Below, piece by piece: positions 35,227 through 43,187 of a stretch of 64,000 bases of DNA (its first letter is position 1; the number at the start of each line of letters is the position of its first letter). The notes below the pieces were generated by a model. That model worked only from the letters and a program-made list of their open reading frames with translations, did not search any database and had not been told where the DNA came from. The stretch is from contig DDSV01000003.1 of the NCBI GenBank assembly GCA_002344215.1, positions 1 to 64,000 on the forward strand, read 5' to 3'. Source of the DNA: Akkermansiaceae bacterium UBA2381 (GTDB lineage: Bacteria > Verrucomicrobiota > Verrucomicrobiia > Verrucomicrobiales > DEV007). The position numbers and the translations under genes are program-made.

Positions 35227-36572
35227 GAGGTTTTGGCGGGTGTGAGGGCATGAGGACTCGGTGGAACGGGGAGGGCGAGATCATGACTGCTGAGGTAGTC
35301 CTCCAATTCCCTGACCAGCTTTGCGCCGAGAATGTGTTCGACCATGTCGGCGTCCCGATCGACATGGCTTGGGGCGATGTCGGCGTACTGAATGAGATAC
35401 GTTTCCCAAAGCCGGTGGTTCCTTGTCGCGCGAGAGGCTTCACCGAATCCCGATTCAGAGAGTCGGATCATGCCCGGGGTAGCCGGTTCCAGATGATCCT
35501 CACGCTTCGCGATCTTCAGGATGCGACGAAGTTGCAGTGGCGTCCACGACCGCTTTTCAAGGAGGGCCGCAAGCGGGAAGGGCACATTGACGACCGCCTT
35601 GCCACCGGCTTGAACTTCCAGTATCTCGTAGGCGGCCCGCAGGAGGTGCTGGCGGTCCACCTTTCGGCGAAGCTGCGAGTGACGGAGCATCCGGGGAATC
35701 ACCCCGCGGACCGGTGCGAAAAGCATGCTGATGAGGAAGAGCATCGCGGCCACGATAACGATCACTGCGCCGGCCGGAAGTTGCGGCGTCAGAGCACTAA
35801 GCGATGCGCCAATCCATCCGCTGACTCCGCCGATGAAAGCGGAGATCAGAAGCATCGGCATCAGATCCTGAGTCCAGAATCGAGCAGCGGTTGGCGGGGT
35901 GATAAGGAAAGCAATGACGAGGATCAACCCGACCGATTGCAGCCCGATCACGGTGACCGCGGTGACAAGGGTTAAGAGCAGGACGTCGAGGAACAAGGTC
36001 GGCCAGCCCTGAGAAGCGGCGAAACCATCATCGAAACAGAGGAGGAGAAACTCTTTGAGAAACAAAATACTGATCAGTGAGGAGATCGCCGCGACGATGG
36101 CGATAATCACAAAGTCGGTGTGAACCATCGAGGCGGTTTTTCCATAGATAAAGGACTCAAGCCCGGCCGAACTTGCCCCCGGCATATTCTGGACCATGCG
36201 GAGACTCGCCACCCCGACGCCGAAGAAGACACTGAGAACGAAACCCATCGCCACATCATCCCGCAGCCGGGTGGTGTGGCGGATCAGGAGCATGGTTGCA
36301 ATCCCGGCAATCCCGGACAGTGTGGCCCCGAGGAGTAGACCGGGAAGAGATTTTCCGGTGCCGCCGAAAGAGACCATTACGGCAAAGGCAATCGCCACTC
36401 CCGGAAGCGTGGCATGTGAAAGCGCATCTCCCATGAGAGATCGTTTCCGGAGAAGAAGGAAGGAGCCGACCAGGCCCGCCGCAATGCCCAGCAGGGTCGT
36501 GCTGAGAACAACGAGACGCGTGTTGTAGTTTTGCAACAACAGCACCTCGAGGATGTCGTTCCACTCCGGCAT
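35223..36572 (-). CDS. Manganese/iron-type ABC permease fused to a DtxR-like C-terminal region
   Basis: Residues 1-285 are an ABC-3 permease (KRSLMGDALSHATLPGVAIA, GLQSVGLILVIAFLITPPTA). From about 290 to 449 comes a soluble extension: a winged-helix-like stretch (LQLRRILKIAKREDHLEPA, IRLSESGFGEA) and then ATRNHRLWETYLIQYADI and HVDRDADMVEHILGAKLV. That second block mirrors the metal-binding dimerisation domain of DtxR/MntR regulators, including His, Glu and Asp positions, and resembles RRHRLIELFLVEVL and VHEEAEILEHVI of the regulator encoded nearby. It could sense cytoplasmic metal and gate transport. Fusions of this type are known in PVC bacteria, but their function is unclear. Confidence 0.88.
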   Translation of the reverse strand: MPEWNDILEVLLLQNYNTRLVVLSTTLLGIAAGLVGSFLLLRKRSLMGDALSHATLPGVAIAFAVMVSFGGTGKSLPGLLLGATLSGIAGIATMLLIRHTTRLRDDVAMGFVLSVFFGVGVASLRMVQNMPGASSAGLESFIYGKTASMVHTDFVIIAIVAAISSLISILFLKEFLLLCFDDGFAASQGWPTLFLDVLLLTLVTAVTVIGLQSVGLILVIAFLITPPTAARFWTQDLMPMLLISAFIGGVSGWIGASLSALTPQLPAGAVIVIVAAMLFLISMLFAPVRGVIPRMLRHSQLRRKVDRQHLLRAAYEILEVQAGGKAVVNVPFPLAALLEKRSWTPLQLRRILKIAKREDHLEPATPGMIRLSESGFGEASRATRNHRLWETYLIQYADIAPSHVDRDADMVEHILGAKLVRELEDYLSSHDLALPVPPSPHALTPAKTS

Positions 36573-36573
36573 T

Positions 36574-37404
36574 TCAGTGGGGGCTTGAGCGCAGCGCTTC
36601 GGCGGCTTTTTCGAGGAGACTCAATTTTCCTCCGTAGGTCTTCTGGAGGTTGTCCCGGGTGAAGGTCTCATTGACGGGACCCGCCGCAACCACCCGCATG
36701 TTGATGAGGACGATCCAGTCAAAGTAGGTGGTTACCGTCGCCAGATCGTGGTGCACCACCAGACAGGTTTTCCCCTGATCGCTGAGACGGCGGAGGAGGG
36801 CGACAATGGCCTCCTCGGTCGCGGCATCGACGGCGGCAAATGGTTCATCCATCAGGTAAAGGTCCGCATCCTGCATGAGGGCGCGGGCAAGGAAAACGCG
36901 CTGCTGCTGGCCACCGGAGAGTTGGCTGATCTGGCGCTTGGCGAGGTGCGCGATACCCACCTGCTCCAGGGCAGCCATGGCCCGGGCGGTTTCCGCTTTG
37001 TTGACCCGTCTGAACCAGCCGAGGCGCCGGTAGGCCCCCATCGCGACGACGTCGAGAGCATTGACGGGAAAATCCCAATCAACACTCTCCCGTTGAGGGA
37101 CATAGGCAACACGCTGGCGGTTCTTCCGGTAGGGTTTTCCGTAGATGTGCGCCCAGCCTGAAGTGCGCGGGACCAGATCAAGGCAGGCCTTGAGTAGAGT
37201 GCTTTTACCTGCTCCGTTGGGACCGACGATGCCGACCAGTTTCCCCTCCGGAATATTCAATTCGATATCCCAGAGCACCGGTTTGCGGTGATAAGCAACG
37301 GTGAGGTCATGGATCGCGAGAGGCACTTCGGGCGGATGCTCCGGTCTCGGCTCGCTGTTCCGCGTGGGGAACGTTGACTGGGATTCTAAAGTTTCTGTGA
37401 GCAT
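36574..37404 (-). CDS. Manganese/iron-type ABC transporter ATPase (MntB/SitB-like)
   Basis: The 276-aa ATPase has Walker A VGPNGAGKST, signature LSGGQQQRVFLARAL, Walker B LYLMDEPFAAVD and H-loop LVVHHDLATV. The block VPQRESVDWDFPVNALDVV is typical of the manganese/iron importer subfamily rather than ZnuC. About 30 extra residues rich in Pro and Glu precede the domain. The stop is one base before the fused permease start. Confidence 0.93.
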   Translation of the reverse strand: MLTETLESQSTFPTRNSEPRPEHPPEVPLAIHDLTVAYHRKPVLWDIELNIPEGKLVGIVGPNGAGKSTLLKACLDLVPRTSGWAHIYGKPYRKNRQRVAYVPQRESVDWDFPVNALDVVAMGAYRRLGWFRRVNKAETARAMAALEQVGIAHLAKRQISQLSGGQQQRVFLARALMQDADLYLMDEPFAAVDAATEEAIVALLRRLSDQGKTCLVVHHDLATVTTYFDWIVLINMRVVAAGPVNETFTRDNLQKTYGGKLSLLEKAAEALRSSPH

Positions 37405-37410
37405 CAGGAG

Positions 37411-38382
37411 TCAGGGGTGCGTGCTTGAGAGCTTTTCCTGGAATCCCTTTTCGGGGGCGGTTCCGCCGAGGGCACGGGAGATCGTGGTGACGTTGTGGTC
37501 AATCATTCCGATGTAGGTTCCTTCGTAGGTCCCGGCGGGCCCCATCGCGTCGGAGTAAAGTTCACCACCGATCACGACCTGGTGGCCTTTTGCCGCAGCG
37601 CCTTCAAGAAGGGCACGGACATTCTTGTCGGAAACGGAGGACTCCACAAAGACTGCGGGAATTTGCCGACTCACGAGGAAGTCAACGAGTGATTCGATGT
37701 CCTTCACTCCGGCCTCCGACTCCGTGCTCATCCCCTGGATGCCGCGGACTTCTATCCCGTATGCCCGTCCCAGATAGTTGAAGGCGTCATGGGCGGTCAC
37801 GAGGACTCGTTTGGATTCCGGAATTGAGGAAATCGAAGAAACCGCATAGGTGTTCAGTTTTCCGAGTTGATCGAGATAGGCGGCGGCGTTCTTGTGGTAG
37901 GTTTCCGCCTGGGATGGGTCGTATTCCGAAAGAACTTTCTCCACCACTTTGACGGCCTCCATCCAGCCTCTTACGTCCATCCAGACGTGGGGGTCGTAGT
38001 GCTCGGCCTCATCCGTGATGACATAGTCTGACTGATTGAGAATGGCTTCAGTGACGGCAGAAACACGCTTGCCGGATCCGGCGAGTCGGACGAGGACATC
38101 CCCCATTTTCCCCTCCAGCATCAGACCATTGTAAAAGATCAGGTCAGCCGCCTGAAGGGCTTTCACATCGTTGCTGGTAGGTTTGTAGAGGTGAGGATCA
38201 ACTCCCTCACCGATGATGCCTTCAACGATTGCATTCGGTCCGGCAACCGCTCGAACGATATCGGCAATCATGCCCACGGTTGCGGCGACGCGGTAGCCAC
38301 TTTCGGTTGGTTCATTCTGATTAGAACAGCCCGATAGAGCAGCTGCGATCAAGAGGGGAACGGTTTTGAAGAGGTGATTCAT
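37411..38382 (-). CDS. Metal-binding lipoprotein of an ABC importer (MntA/PsaA-like)
   Basis: The 323-aa cluster A-I substrate-binding protein captures Mn(II) or related ions and feeds the permeases. A lipoprotein signal (AALSGC) anchors it to a membrane. Metal-ligand blocks are present: the His in HYDPHVWMDV, the His in VTAHDAFNYLGRAYG, Glu in VFVESSVSDKNV, and Asp in GGELYSDAMG. There is no His-rich loop, which argues against a ZnuA-type zinc protein. It is first in the five-gene operon, downstream of a perfect palindrome shared with the divergent DtxR-family regulator. The ATG at 38382 is chosen because the lipobox is then in place. Confidence 0.93.
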   Translation of the reverse strand: MNHLFKTVPLLIAAALSGCSNQNEPTESGYRVAATVGMIADIVRAVAGPNAIVEGIIGEGVDPHLYKPTSNDVKALQAADLIFYNGLMLEGKMGDVLVRLAGSGKRVSAVTEAILNQSDYVITDEAEHYDPHVWMDVRGWMEAVKVVEKVLSEYDPSQAETYHKNAAAYLDQLGKLNTYAVSSISSIPESKRVLVTAHDAFNYLGRAYGIEVRGIQGMSTESEAGVKDIESLVDFLVSRQIPAVFVESSVSDKNVRALLEGAAAKGHQVVIGGELYSDAMGPAGTYEGTYIGMIDHNVTTISRALGGTAPEKGFQEKLSSTHP

Positions 38383-38420
38383 CGAATGGGTTCTGGAGAT
38401 TACACGAAAACATCTCACGA

Positions 38421-38442
38421 TTATCTTGATTGGTCAAGATAA
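38421..38442. promoter_or_regulatory. Candidate MntR/DtxR operator
   Basis: A perfect inverted repeat, TTATCTTGA-ttgg-TCAAGATAA (38421-38442), stands between the divergent metal-uptake operon and the DtxR-family regulator gene. Its size (22 bp, 9-bp arms) and place fit an operator for the adjacent regulator, which would let metal-loaded repressor shut off uptake. No second copy was seen elsewhere in the window. Confidence 0.7.
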
Positions 38443-38483
38443 TTAAGTTGATGCATTAAGAAGATGTGGTAGCTTCCGGGGAG

Positions 38484-39140
38484 ATGTCTTCCAGCACCGT
38501 AGAAAATTACCTCAAGACGATCCTTCGCCTTCAAAGCGGAGGGGACGGAAATACGACGGTCGGTGATATTGCCAGAGAGCTTGGAGTCACTCCCGGAACC
38601 GTCTCAATGATGATGCGCCATTTGAAGGAGCGCGGGTTGGTCAGTTATGTTCCGAGGCGGGGCCTCTCGCTTCGACCGGAAGGTGAGGCGGAAGCGCTTA
38701 AGGTCGTTCGTCGGCATCGGCTGATTGAGCTGTTTCTCGTCGAGGTCTTGAAACTGGACTGGTCAGAGGTTCACGAAGAGGCGGAGATCCTTGAGCATGT
38801 CATCTCCGACCGCCTTCTCGACCGGATCGATACCATGCTGGGATCGCCCACCCGTGATCCCCATGGCGATCCCATTCCCGACCGGAATGGGGCCATTGTG
38901 CGGGACTCTGCCGTTCCCCTCGTCGAAGTCGATGCGGGTGACTATCGGGTCGTCAGGGTATCTGACGAGGACTCCGCTCTGTTGGGGTGGCTTGATGAGA
39001 AGGGGCTGACGATAGGGGAGGAATTCCATCTGACCCATTCCGATCGGACTGCGGGAATACTGGAGCTGTCGAAGACAAGCGGCAAACGGGTCCAACTGGG
39101 GATTCAGGTGGCCGGTCAGGTTTTTGTTGAGGCCGTGTGA
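38484..39140 (+). CDS. mntR: DtxR/MntR-family metal-dependent regulator
   Basis: The 218-aa three-domain repressor has an N-terminal winged helix (STVENYLKTILRL, VGDIARELGVTPGTVSMMMRH). The metal-binding dimerisation domain includes VVRRHRLIELFLVEVL and VHEEAEILEHVISDRLLDR, with candidate His/Glu/Cys-type ligands. The C-terminal FeoA/SH3-like domain starts near residue 145. It should bind Mn(II) or Fe(II) and repress the divergent importer through the palindrome upstream. The ATG at 38484 fits family N-termini; a GTG at 38466 is possible. Confidence 0.92.
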   Translation: MSSSTVENYLKTILRLQSGGDGNTTVGDIARELGVTPGTVSMMMRHLKERGLVSYVPRRGLSLRPEGEAEALKVVRRHRLIELFLVEVLKLDWSEVHEEAEILEHVISDRLLDRIDTMLGSPTRDPHGDPIPDRNGAIVRDSAVPLVEVDAGDYRVVRVSDEDSALLGWLDEKGLTIGEEFHLTHSDRTAGILELSKTSGKRVQLGIQVAGQVFVEAV

Positions 39141-39149
39141 GTGAAGTCC

Positions 39150-39220
39150 GGCAGCCGGTGCGGCCGCCCTACAGATCATCACCTCCGTCCAACCCGGTAG
39201 GGTAAGCGCACCGCTTACCC
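39150..39220. repeat. Composite REP-like double hairpin, copy C
   Basis: GGCAGCCGGTGCGGCCGCC + CTAC (39150-39172), a 24-bp spacer, then GTAGGGTAAGCGCACCGCTT + ACCC (39197-39220). Relative to copies A and B the second hairpin changes GGCAAGCG/CGCTTGCC to GGTAAGCG/CGCTTACC. Both arms change together, which keeps the pairing. It lies between mntR and tRNA-Ser. Confidence 0.8.
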
Positions 39221-39289
39221 CGGGGAACTCTTTTTTCTTGCGAAAGCACGAGATGCCAGCATCTTAGCGACCCGCAGGATTTCAACTAT

Positions 39290-39377
39290 GGACAGATGTC
39301 TGAGCGGTTTAAGGAGCACGCTTGGAAAGCGTGTGTAGGGCAACCTACCGTGGGTTCGAATCCCACTCTGTCCGCCA
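39290..39377 (+). tRNA. tRNA-Ser (GGA)
   Basis: The 88-nt sequence folds as a class II tRNA. The acceptor GGACAGA pairs with TCTGTCC; the anticodon stem CACGC/GCGTG encloses TTGGAAA with anticodon GGA at 39324-39326. A variable arm follows (GTAGGGCAACCTAC), then T-arm GTGGG-TTCGAAT-CCCAC, discriminator G and encoded CCA. It reads UCC and UCU codons. Confidence 0.97.
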
Positions 39378-39379
39378 TT

Positions 39380-39419
39380 AAAAGACCACTGCCCCAGCGA
39401 AGCGGGGCAGTGGTCTTTT
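39380..39419 (+). terminator. Strong intrinsic terminator of tRNA-Ser
   Basis: A perfect 16-bp stem, AAAAGACCACTGCCCC (39380-39395) with GGGGCAGTGGTCTTTT (39404-39419), has an 8-nt loop and begins three bases after the tRNA CCA. The stem ends in TTTT followed by AATTT, so it terminates on the plus strand and may work on both. Confidence 0.9.
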
Positions 39420-39436
39420 AATTTACCGGGCCGGGT

Positions 39437-39486
39437 TCGAACTGCAGTTCGACTCAAAGCGAGCCCGAGCGAGCGTGAGCGAGCGT
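39437..39486. repeat. Palindrome and decamer repeat after tRNA-Ser
   Basis: TCGAACTGCAGTTCGA (39437-39452) is a perfect 16-bp palindrome whose left part resembles a tRNA T-loop (GGGTTCGAA). Two tandem copies of GAGCGAGCGT follow at 39467-39486. No integrase or second tRNA 3'-end copy was seen, so an attachment site is not supported. The remaining sequence up to 39640 shows nothing recognisable. Confidence 0.5.
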
Positions 39487-39640
39487 GAGAGATAGAGCGA
39501 AGCGAAAGCAGTCTCAGTCCGTCCGTCAGTTGCGAACTCGCCGTAGTCACTGCGCGACACCCGCAAAGTCAGTTAAAACGACACTTCTTCACCTTATCTA
39601 AAGGTATCATGAATCATGGTGGTCGCGAACCCGGACCTCC

Positions 39641-41074
39641 ATGCCACCTTTTGCCTTTGCTCATTCCCTCCGTCCCGGCCACTGCATGGCTTTGTTGACT
39701 TTGCCATTCGTGCTTTGTGCTTGCGGCAGTTTCAAAACGAGAACCAACCCGGCGGAAGGCAATCCTGCAACACCAGCAAAATGGAAAGCGGCCGGTTCGA
39801 CGACGGAACTCGACAGGGTTTCGCTAGCCCAGTGGTGGACAAGGTTGAATGATCCGGTTTTGAATCAGTTGATCACCGGAGCGCTGGTGAGCAGCCCGGA
39901 TGTGCGGACGGCCTTGTCACGGATCGATGAAGGACGGGCGCGTCGAGGCCTTGAGAGCGCGGCGCTTTTTCCTTCACTGTATATAGGTGGCTCAGCTCAG
40001 ACCCGGAATAGCAGGAATCACGAAACGAAGGTATCCAGCAGCAGCGAGTTTTACAGCACCGCTCTGGATGCGAGTTGGCAGGTTGATCTCTTCGGCAAGC
40101 AAAAGCAAACCCTCAGAGCGGCTTCCGCCGACCTTGCACAGACCGAAGAGACTTACTACTCGGCCCAGGTTTCTCTCGCCGCGGAACTCGCCCAGACTTA
40201 TGTGGGCTTGCGGCAAGCGCAGGCACAGCTGGCGCTCAAAGAACGGACGATTGCGACACGCAGTGAGACGGCTCAAATCGCCCATTGGCGCGAGCAGGCC
40301 GGAGTTTCCACAGGTCTGGACAGCTTGCAGGCGGACAGCACGCTGGAGCAGGATCGCGCTTCTCTGCCCACCTTGAAGCAAACCATCGCTCAAACCCAGA
40401 ATGAAATTGCCCTGCTTTGCGGATTGGCCCCGGGCACTCTGGACATGCAGCTCAAGGCCGCGCGTGCTATCCCTCAGACATCATCTCGTCTAGCCATCGG
40501 TATCCCGGCGCAGACTTTGCAACAACGGCCCGATGTGCGTGCCGCGATGCGCGGGGTGGAGGCTGCCGCAGCCCGGACCAAGGCGGCTGAACGCGAGCGG
40601 CTGCCATCACTGGATCTTAGTGGTTCACTGAGTTTGGAAGCACTCAGGGCCGGCAGTCTTTTTTCACCGGAGACGGTGGCTGCGAACCTCATTGGCAGCT
40701 TGTCCGCACCGATCTTCGACGCGGGTCGCATCAGTCAAAACATCGCGATTCAGGACGCGCAGACGAAGCAAGCGCTCATCAGCTATGAGTTAACCGTGCT
40801 CACCGCTCTCAAAGAAGTGGAGAATGCCTTGATCGCCATCCGCCGCTTATCGGAGCTATCGGAAACGCTGGGACGGGCCGTAAAGGCCGCGCAGCAAGCC
40901 TCCCGCCTGGCCACCCAACAATATCAGGCCGGACAGGTGAGCCTGGTCGAGGTGCTTGAAGCCCAGCGCACGCTTTTCTCCGTGCAGGAGCAACAAGTGA
41001 ACGCCACCGCCGACCAGACAACCGCGTACATTCAGCTTTACAAAGCCCTCGGAGGCGGCTGGCCGGTCAACTGA
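39641..41074 (+). CDS. TolC/NodT-family outer-membrane efflux lipoprotein
   Basis: This 477-aa outer-membrane factor forms a trimeric channel for tripartite efflux. The N-terminus has a hydrophobic core and lipobox-like LCACGS. The two-fold repeated OEP helices are visible (ALSRIDEGRARRGLESA, LAAELAQTYVGLRQAQAQL, VSTGLDSLQADSTLEQDRA, GVEAAAARTKAAERERLPS, SLVEVLEAQRTLFSVQEQQ), and IPAQTLQQRPDVRAA is a NodT-type block. It is followed 37 bp later by the adaptor gene. The upstream 260 bp carry tRNA-Ser and its terminator, so the promoter is likely at 39540-39640. Confidence 0.9.
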   Translation: MPPFAFAHSLRPGHCMALLTLPFVLCACGSFKTRTNPAEGNPATPAKWKAAGSTTELDRVSLAQWWTRLNDPVLNQLITGALVSSPDVRTALSRIDEGRARRGLESAALFPSLYIGGSAQTRNSRNHETKVSSSSEFYSTALDASWQVDLFGKQKQTLRAASADLAQTEETYYSAQVSLAAELAQTYVGLRQAQAQLALKERTIATRSETAQIAHWREQAGVSTGLDSLQADSTLEQDRASLPTLKQTIAQTQNEIALLCGLAPGTLDMQLKAARAIPQTSSRLAIGIPAQTLQQRPDVRAAMRGVEAAAARTKAAERERLPSLDLSGSLSLEALRAGSLFSPETVAANLIGSLSAPIFDAGRISQNIAIQDAQTKQALISYELTVLTALKEVENALIAIRRLSELSETLGRAVKAAQQASRLATQQYQAGQVSLVEVLEAQRTLFSVQEQQVNATADQTTAYIQLYKALGGGWPVN

Positions 41075-41111
41075 GATTTCTTTTCTCTTTACCCTTTACC
41101 CTTTTTTCACC

Positions 41112-42452
41112 ATGAAAAACGCCACGGATAATTCTCCCACCCTGACCGCCTCCGGCGAGGGGCTTGCCCGTCTCATTCAGGAAGCGGGCAAACCCCGCCG
41201 AAGCCGTAAATGGCTTGTCCTGATTTTACTCATCGTTTTCAGCGGTTCGGGATGGCTATGGCTTGGGAAAGAGGTTCAGGACGGGCAGCAAGGGACCTCC
41301 TTCGTCACTGAACCTCTGAAGCGCGGCGACCTCAGCCTGGATATCACGGTCACCGGGAATCTGGAACCGACCAATGAAGTCACCGTGGGGAGCGAGCTTT
41401 CAGGCATCGTGCTGGAAGTTTATAAGGACACGAACGACCACGTCACTCTCGGCGAGCCGCTGGTTAAGCTGGACACGAGCAAGCTGGAGGCTCAGACCGA
41501 GAGCAGCCGCGCGACGCTGAATTCCGCAAAGGCCAAAGTCACCCTGGCCAGGGCCACCCTGAAGGAAAGTCAGGCTTCCCTTGCCCGGTTGCAAAACCTC
41601 GAAGAGATCAGCCTAGGCAAGGCGGTCTCGCCAGCCGACCTCGACACTGCTATCGCTTCCGCTGAACGTGCTCAGGCGGATGTGCTCAGTGCCGAGGCTA
41701 GTGTTGGCGAAGCGGAAGCCCAACTTCGCATCAATGAGCGAGATCTGGAAAAAGCCGTCATCAAATCTCCCATCGACGGCATCGTGCTGACCCGAAATAT
41801 CGAACCCGGGCAAACCGTGGCCGCCAGTTTCACCGCGCCGGAGCTTTTCGTCATTGCGGAGAAACTGGAGCATATGAAGCTGATTGTCGCCGTGGCAGAG
41901 GCGGATATCGGCCATGTCAGCTCCGGGCAGAACGCCTCCTTCACCGTGGATGCCTGGCCGGATCGAGTCTATCACGCCAAAGTCACCAAAGTATTCTACG
42001 GCTCCAGCGTTACCGACAACGTCGTCACATATCAGGCCGAGCTGGAAGTGGGCAATGACGATCTAACCTTGCGCCCGGGCATGACGGCCACGGCCGATAT
42101 CAAGGCAGCTGAGGCAAAGGGTCAGTTCATCGTCCAGAATGAGGCCCTCCGCTTTAATCCCGCCGAAGCGCTCTCAAACCCTGGCAAGGGCGCAAAGTCG
42201 GAGCGCTCTTTTGTGCAGTCTCTCATGCCCGGGCCGCCTCGCAATACGGCAAAGTCAAAGGGAAACACCTCGACGCCTTCTGCGGCGGCAAAGGCAGGAA
42301 ACTACCGCGTTTGGGTCCTGGACGCCGGAACGCCGCGGCCCGTCTCCGTCAAGCTCGGCATCACTGATGAACGGAGAACCGTCATCAGTGGCGAAGGTTT
42401 GAGCGAAAATTTAGCCATCATCCTTCGCACGGAAACCGCCGTCCCCCGCTGA
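41112..42452 (+). CDS. MacA-like periplasmic adaptor (membrane fusion protein)
   Basis: The 446-aa adaptor links the inner-membrane MacB-type transporter to the TolC-like channel. One membrane helix (WLVLILLIVFSGSGWLWLG, residues about 35-53) precedes the MFP body: LDITVTGNLEPTNEVTVGSE, a long coiled-coil hairpin (about 115-215), the lipoyl half-motif KSPIDGIVLTRNIEPGQTV and the beta-barrel (GMTATADIKAAEAKGQF). A Ser/Pro/Lys linker (about 355-395) interrupts the C-terminal domain. The spacer from the previous gene is pyrimidine-rich without a clear ribosome site. Confidence 0.92.
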   Translation: MKNATDNSPTLTASGEGLARLIQEAGKPRRSRKWLVLILLIVFSGSGWLWLGKEVQDGQQGTSFVTEPLKRGDLSLDITVTGNLEPTNEVTVGSELSGIVLEVYKDTNDHVTLGEPLVKLDTSKLEAQTESSRATLNSAKAKVTLARATLKESQASLARLQNLEEISLGKAVSPADLDTAIASAERAQADVLSAEASVGEAEAQLRINERDLEKAVIKSPIDGIVLTRNIEPGQTVAASFTAPELFVIAEKLEHMKLIVAVAEADIGHVSSGQNASFTVDAWPDRVYHAKVTKVFYGSSVTDNVVTYQAELEVGNDDLTLRPGMTATADIKAAEAKGQFIVQNEALRFNPAEALSNPGKGAKSERSFVQSLMPGPPRNTAKSKGNTSTPSAAAKAGNYRVWVLDAGTPRPVSVKLGITDERRTVISGEGLSENLAIILRTETAVPR

Positions 42453-42459
42453 CAGCTTC

Positions 42460-43164
42460 ATGAACACGACTGAGAAACCGCTCATCGAGCTGCGCCAACT
42501 AACCAAGACCTATGGCCACGGCGACGCCAGTTTCCAGGCCTTGCGTGGAGTGGATTTGACGATTGATCGCGGTGATTTCGTCGCCATCATGGGCCCGTCC
42601 GGGTCCGGAAAATCCACGCTAATGAACACGCTGGGGTGCCTCGACACACCCACCGCCGGACATTATTGGTATGACGGCATTGCCGTGGAGACGCTGAACA
42701 CGGATCAACGTTCCCTGCTCAGGCGACATGCCCTGGGCTTTGTCTTCCAGGGCTTCAACCTGCTTTCCCGGACTAGCGCTCTGGAGAATGTGGAACTACC
42801 CATGCTGTATCGCGGTATCCCGCGCCGCGAGCGGCATGAGCGCGCCAGCGCCGCGCTGGCTTCCGTAGGCTTACCGGACAAACTGCGCAATACTCCCGCC
42901 GAACTGTCGGGTGGCCAGCAACAGCGGGTCGCCATCGCCCGCGCCATCGTCACAGAACCGAGTACTCTGTTTGCCGATGAACCGACGGGTAACCTCGACT
43001 CCAAAACCACGGGTGAAATCATGGAACTGCTGGTGCGGCTGAACGAGGATCACGGTATCACCGTATTGATGGTCACCCATGAAGACAGCGTAGCCAACTA
43101 TGCCAAGCGCGTGGTGCGCGTGATGGATGGTCTCATCGAAAGCGACCAACGCACGCTCAACTAA
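42460..43164 (+). CDS. MacB/LolD-type ABC ATPase
   Basis: The 234-aa ATPase has GPSGSGKST (Walker A), LGFVFQGFNLLSRTSALENVELPM (Q-loop region typical of the MacB/LolD group, here shortened by the family-specific FNLL), LSGGQQQRVAIARAI (signature), LFADEPTGNLDS (Walker B) and LMVTHE (H-loop). It is separate from the permease, unlike E. coli MacB where both are fused. It lies 7 bp after the adaptor gene. Confidence 0.93.
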   Translation: MNTTEKPLIELRQLTKTYGHGDASFQALRGVDLTIDRGDFVAIMGPSGSGKSTLMNTLGCLDTPTAGHYWYDGIAVETLNTDQRSLLRRHALGFVFQGFNLLSRTSALENVELPMLYRGIPRRERHERASAALASVGLPDKLRNTPAELSGGQQQRVAIARAIVTEPSTLFADEPTGNLDSKTTGEIMELLVRLNEDHGITVLMVTHEDSVANYAKRVVRVMDGLIESDQRTLN

Positions 43165-43187
43165 TTCTTTCTGATACCTTTCCAAAC

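Noticed and set aside
39378..39600. Phage or island attachment site after tRNA-Ser
   Set aside because: A T-loop-like palindrome is present, but no integrase gene and no second copy of the tRNA 3' end was found in the window.
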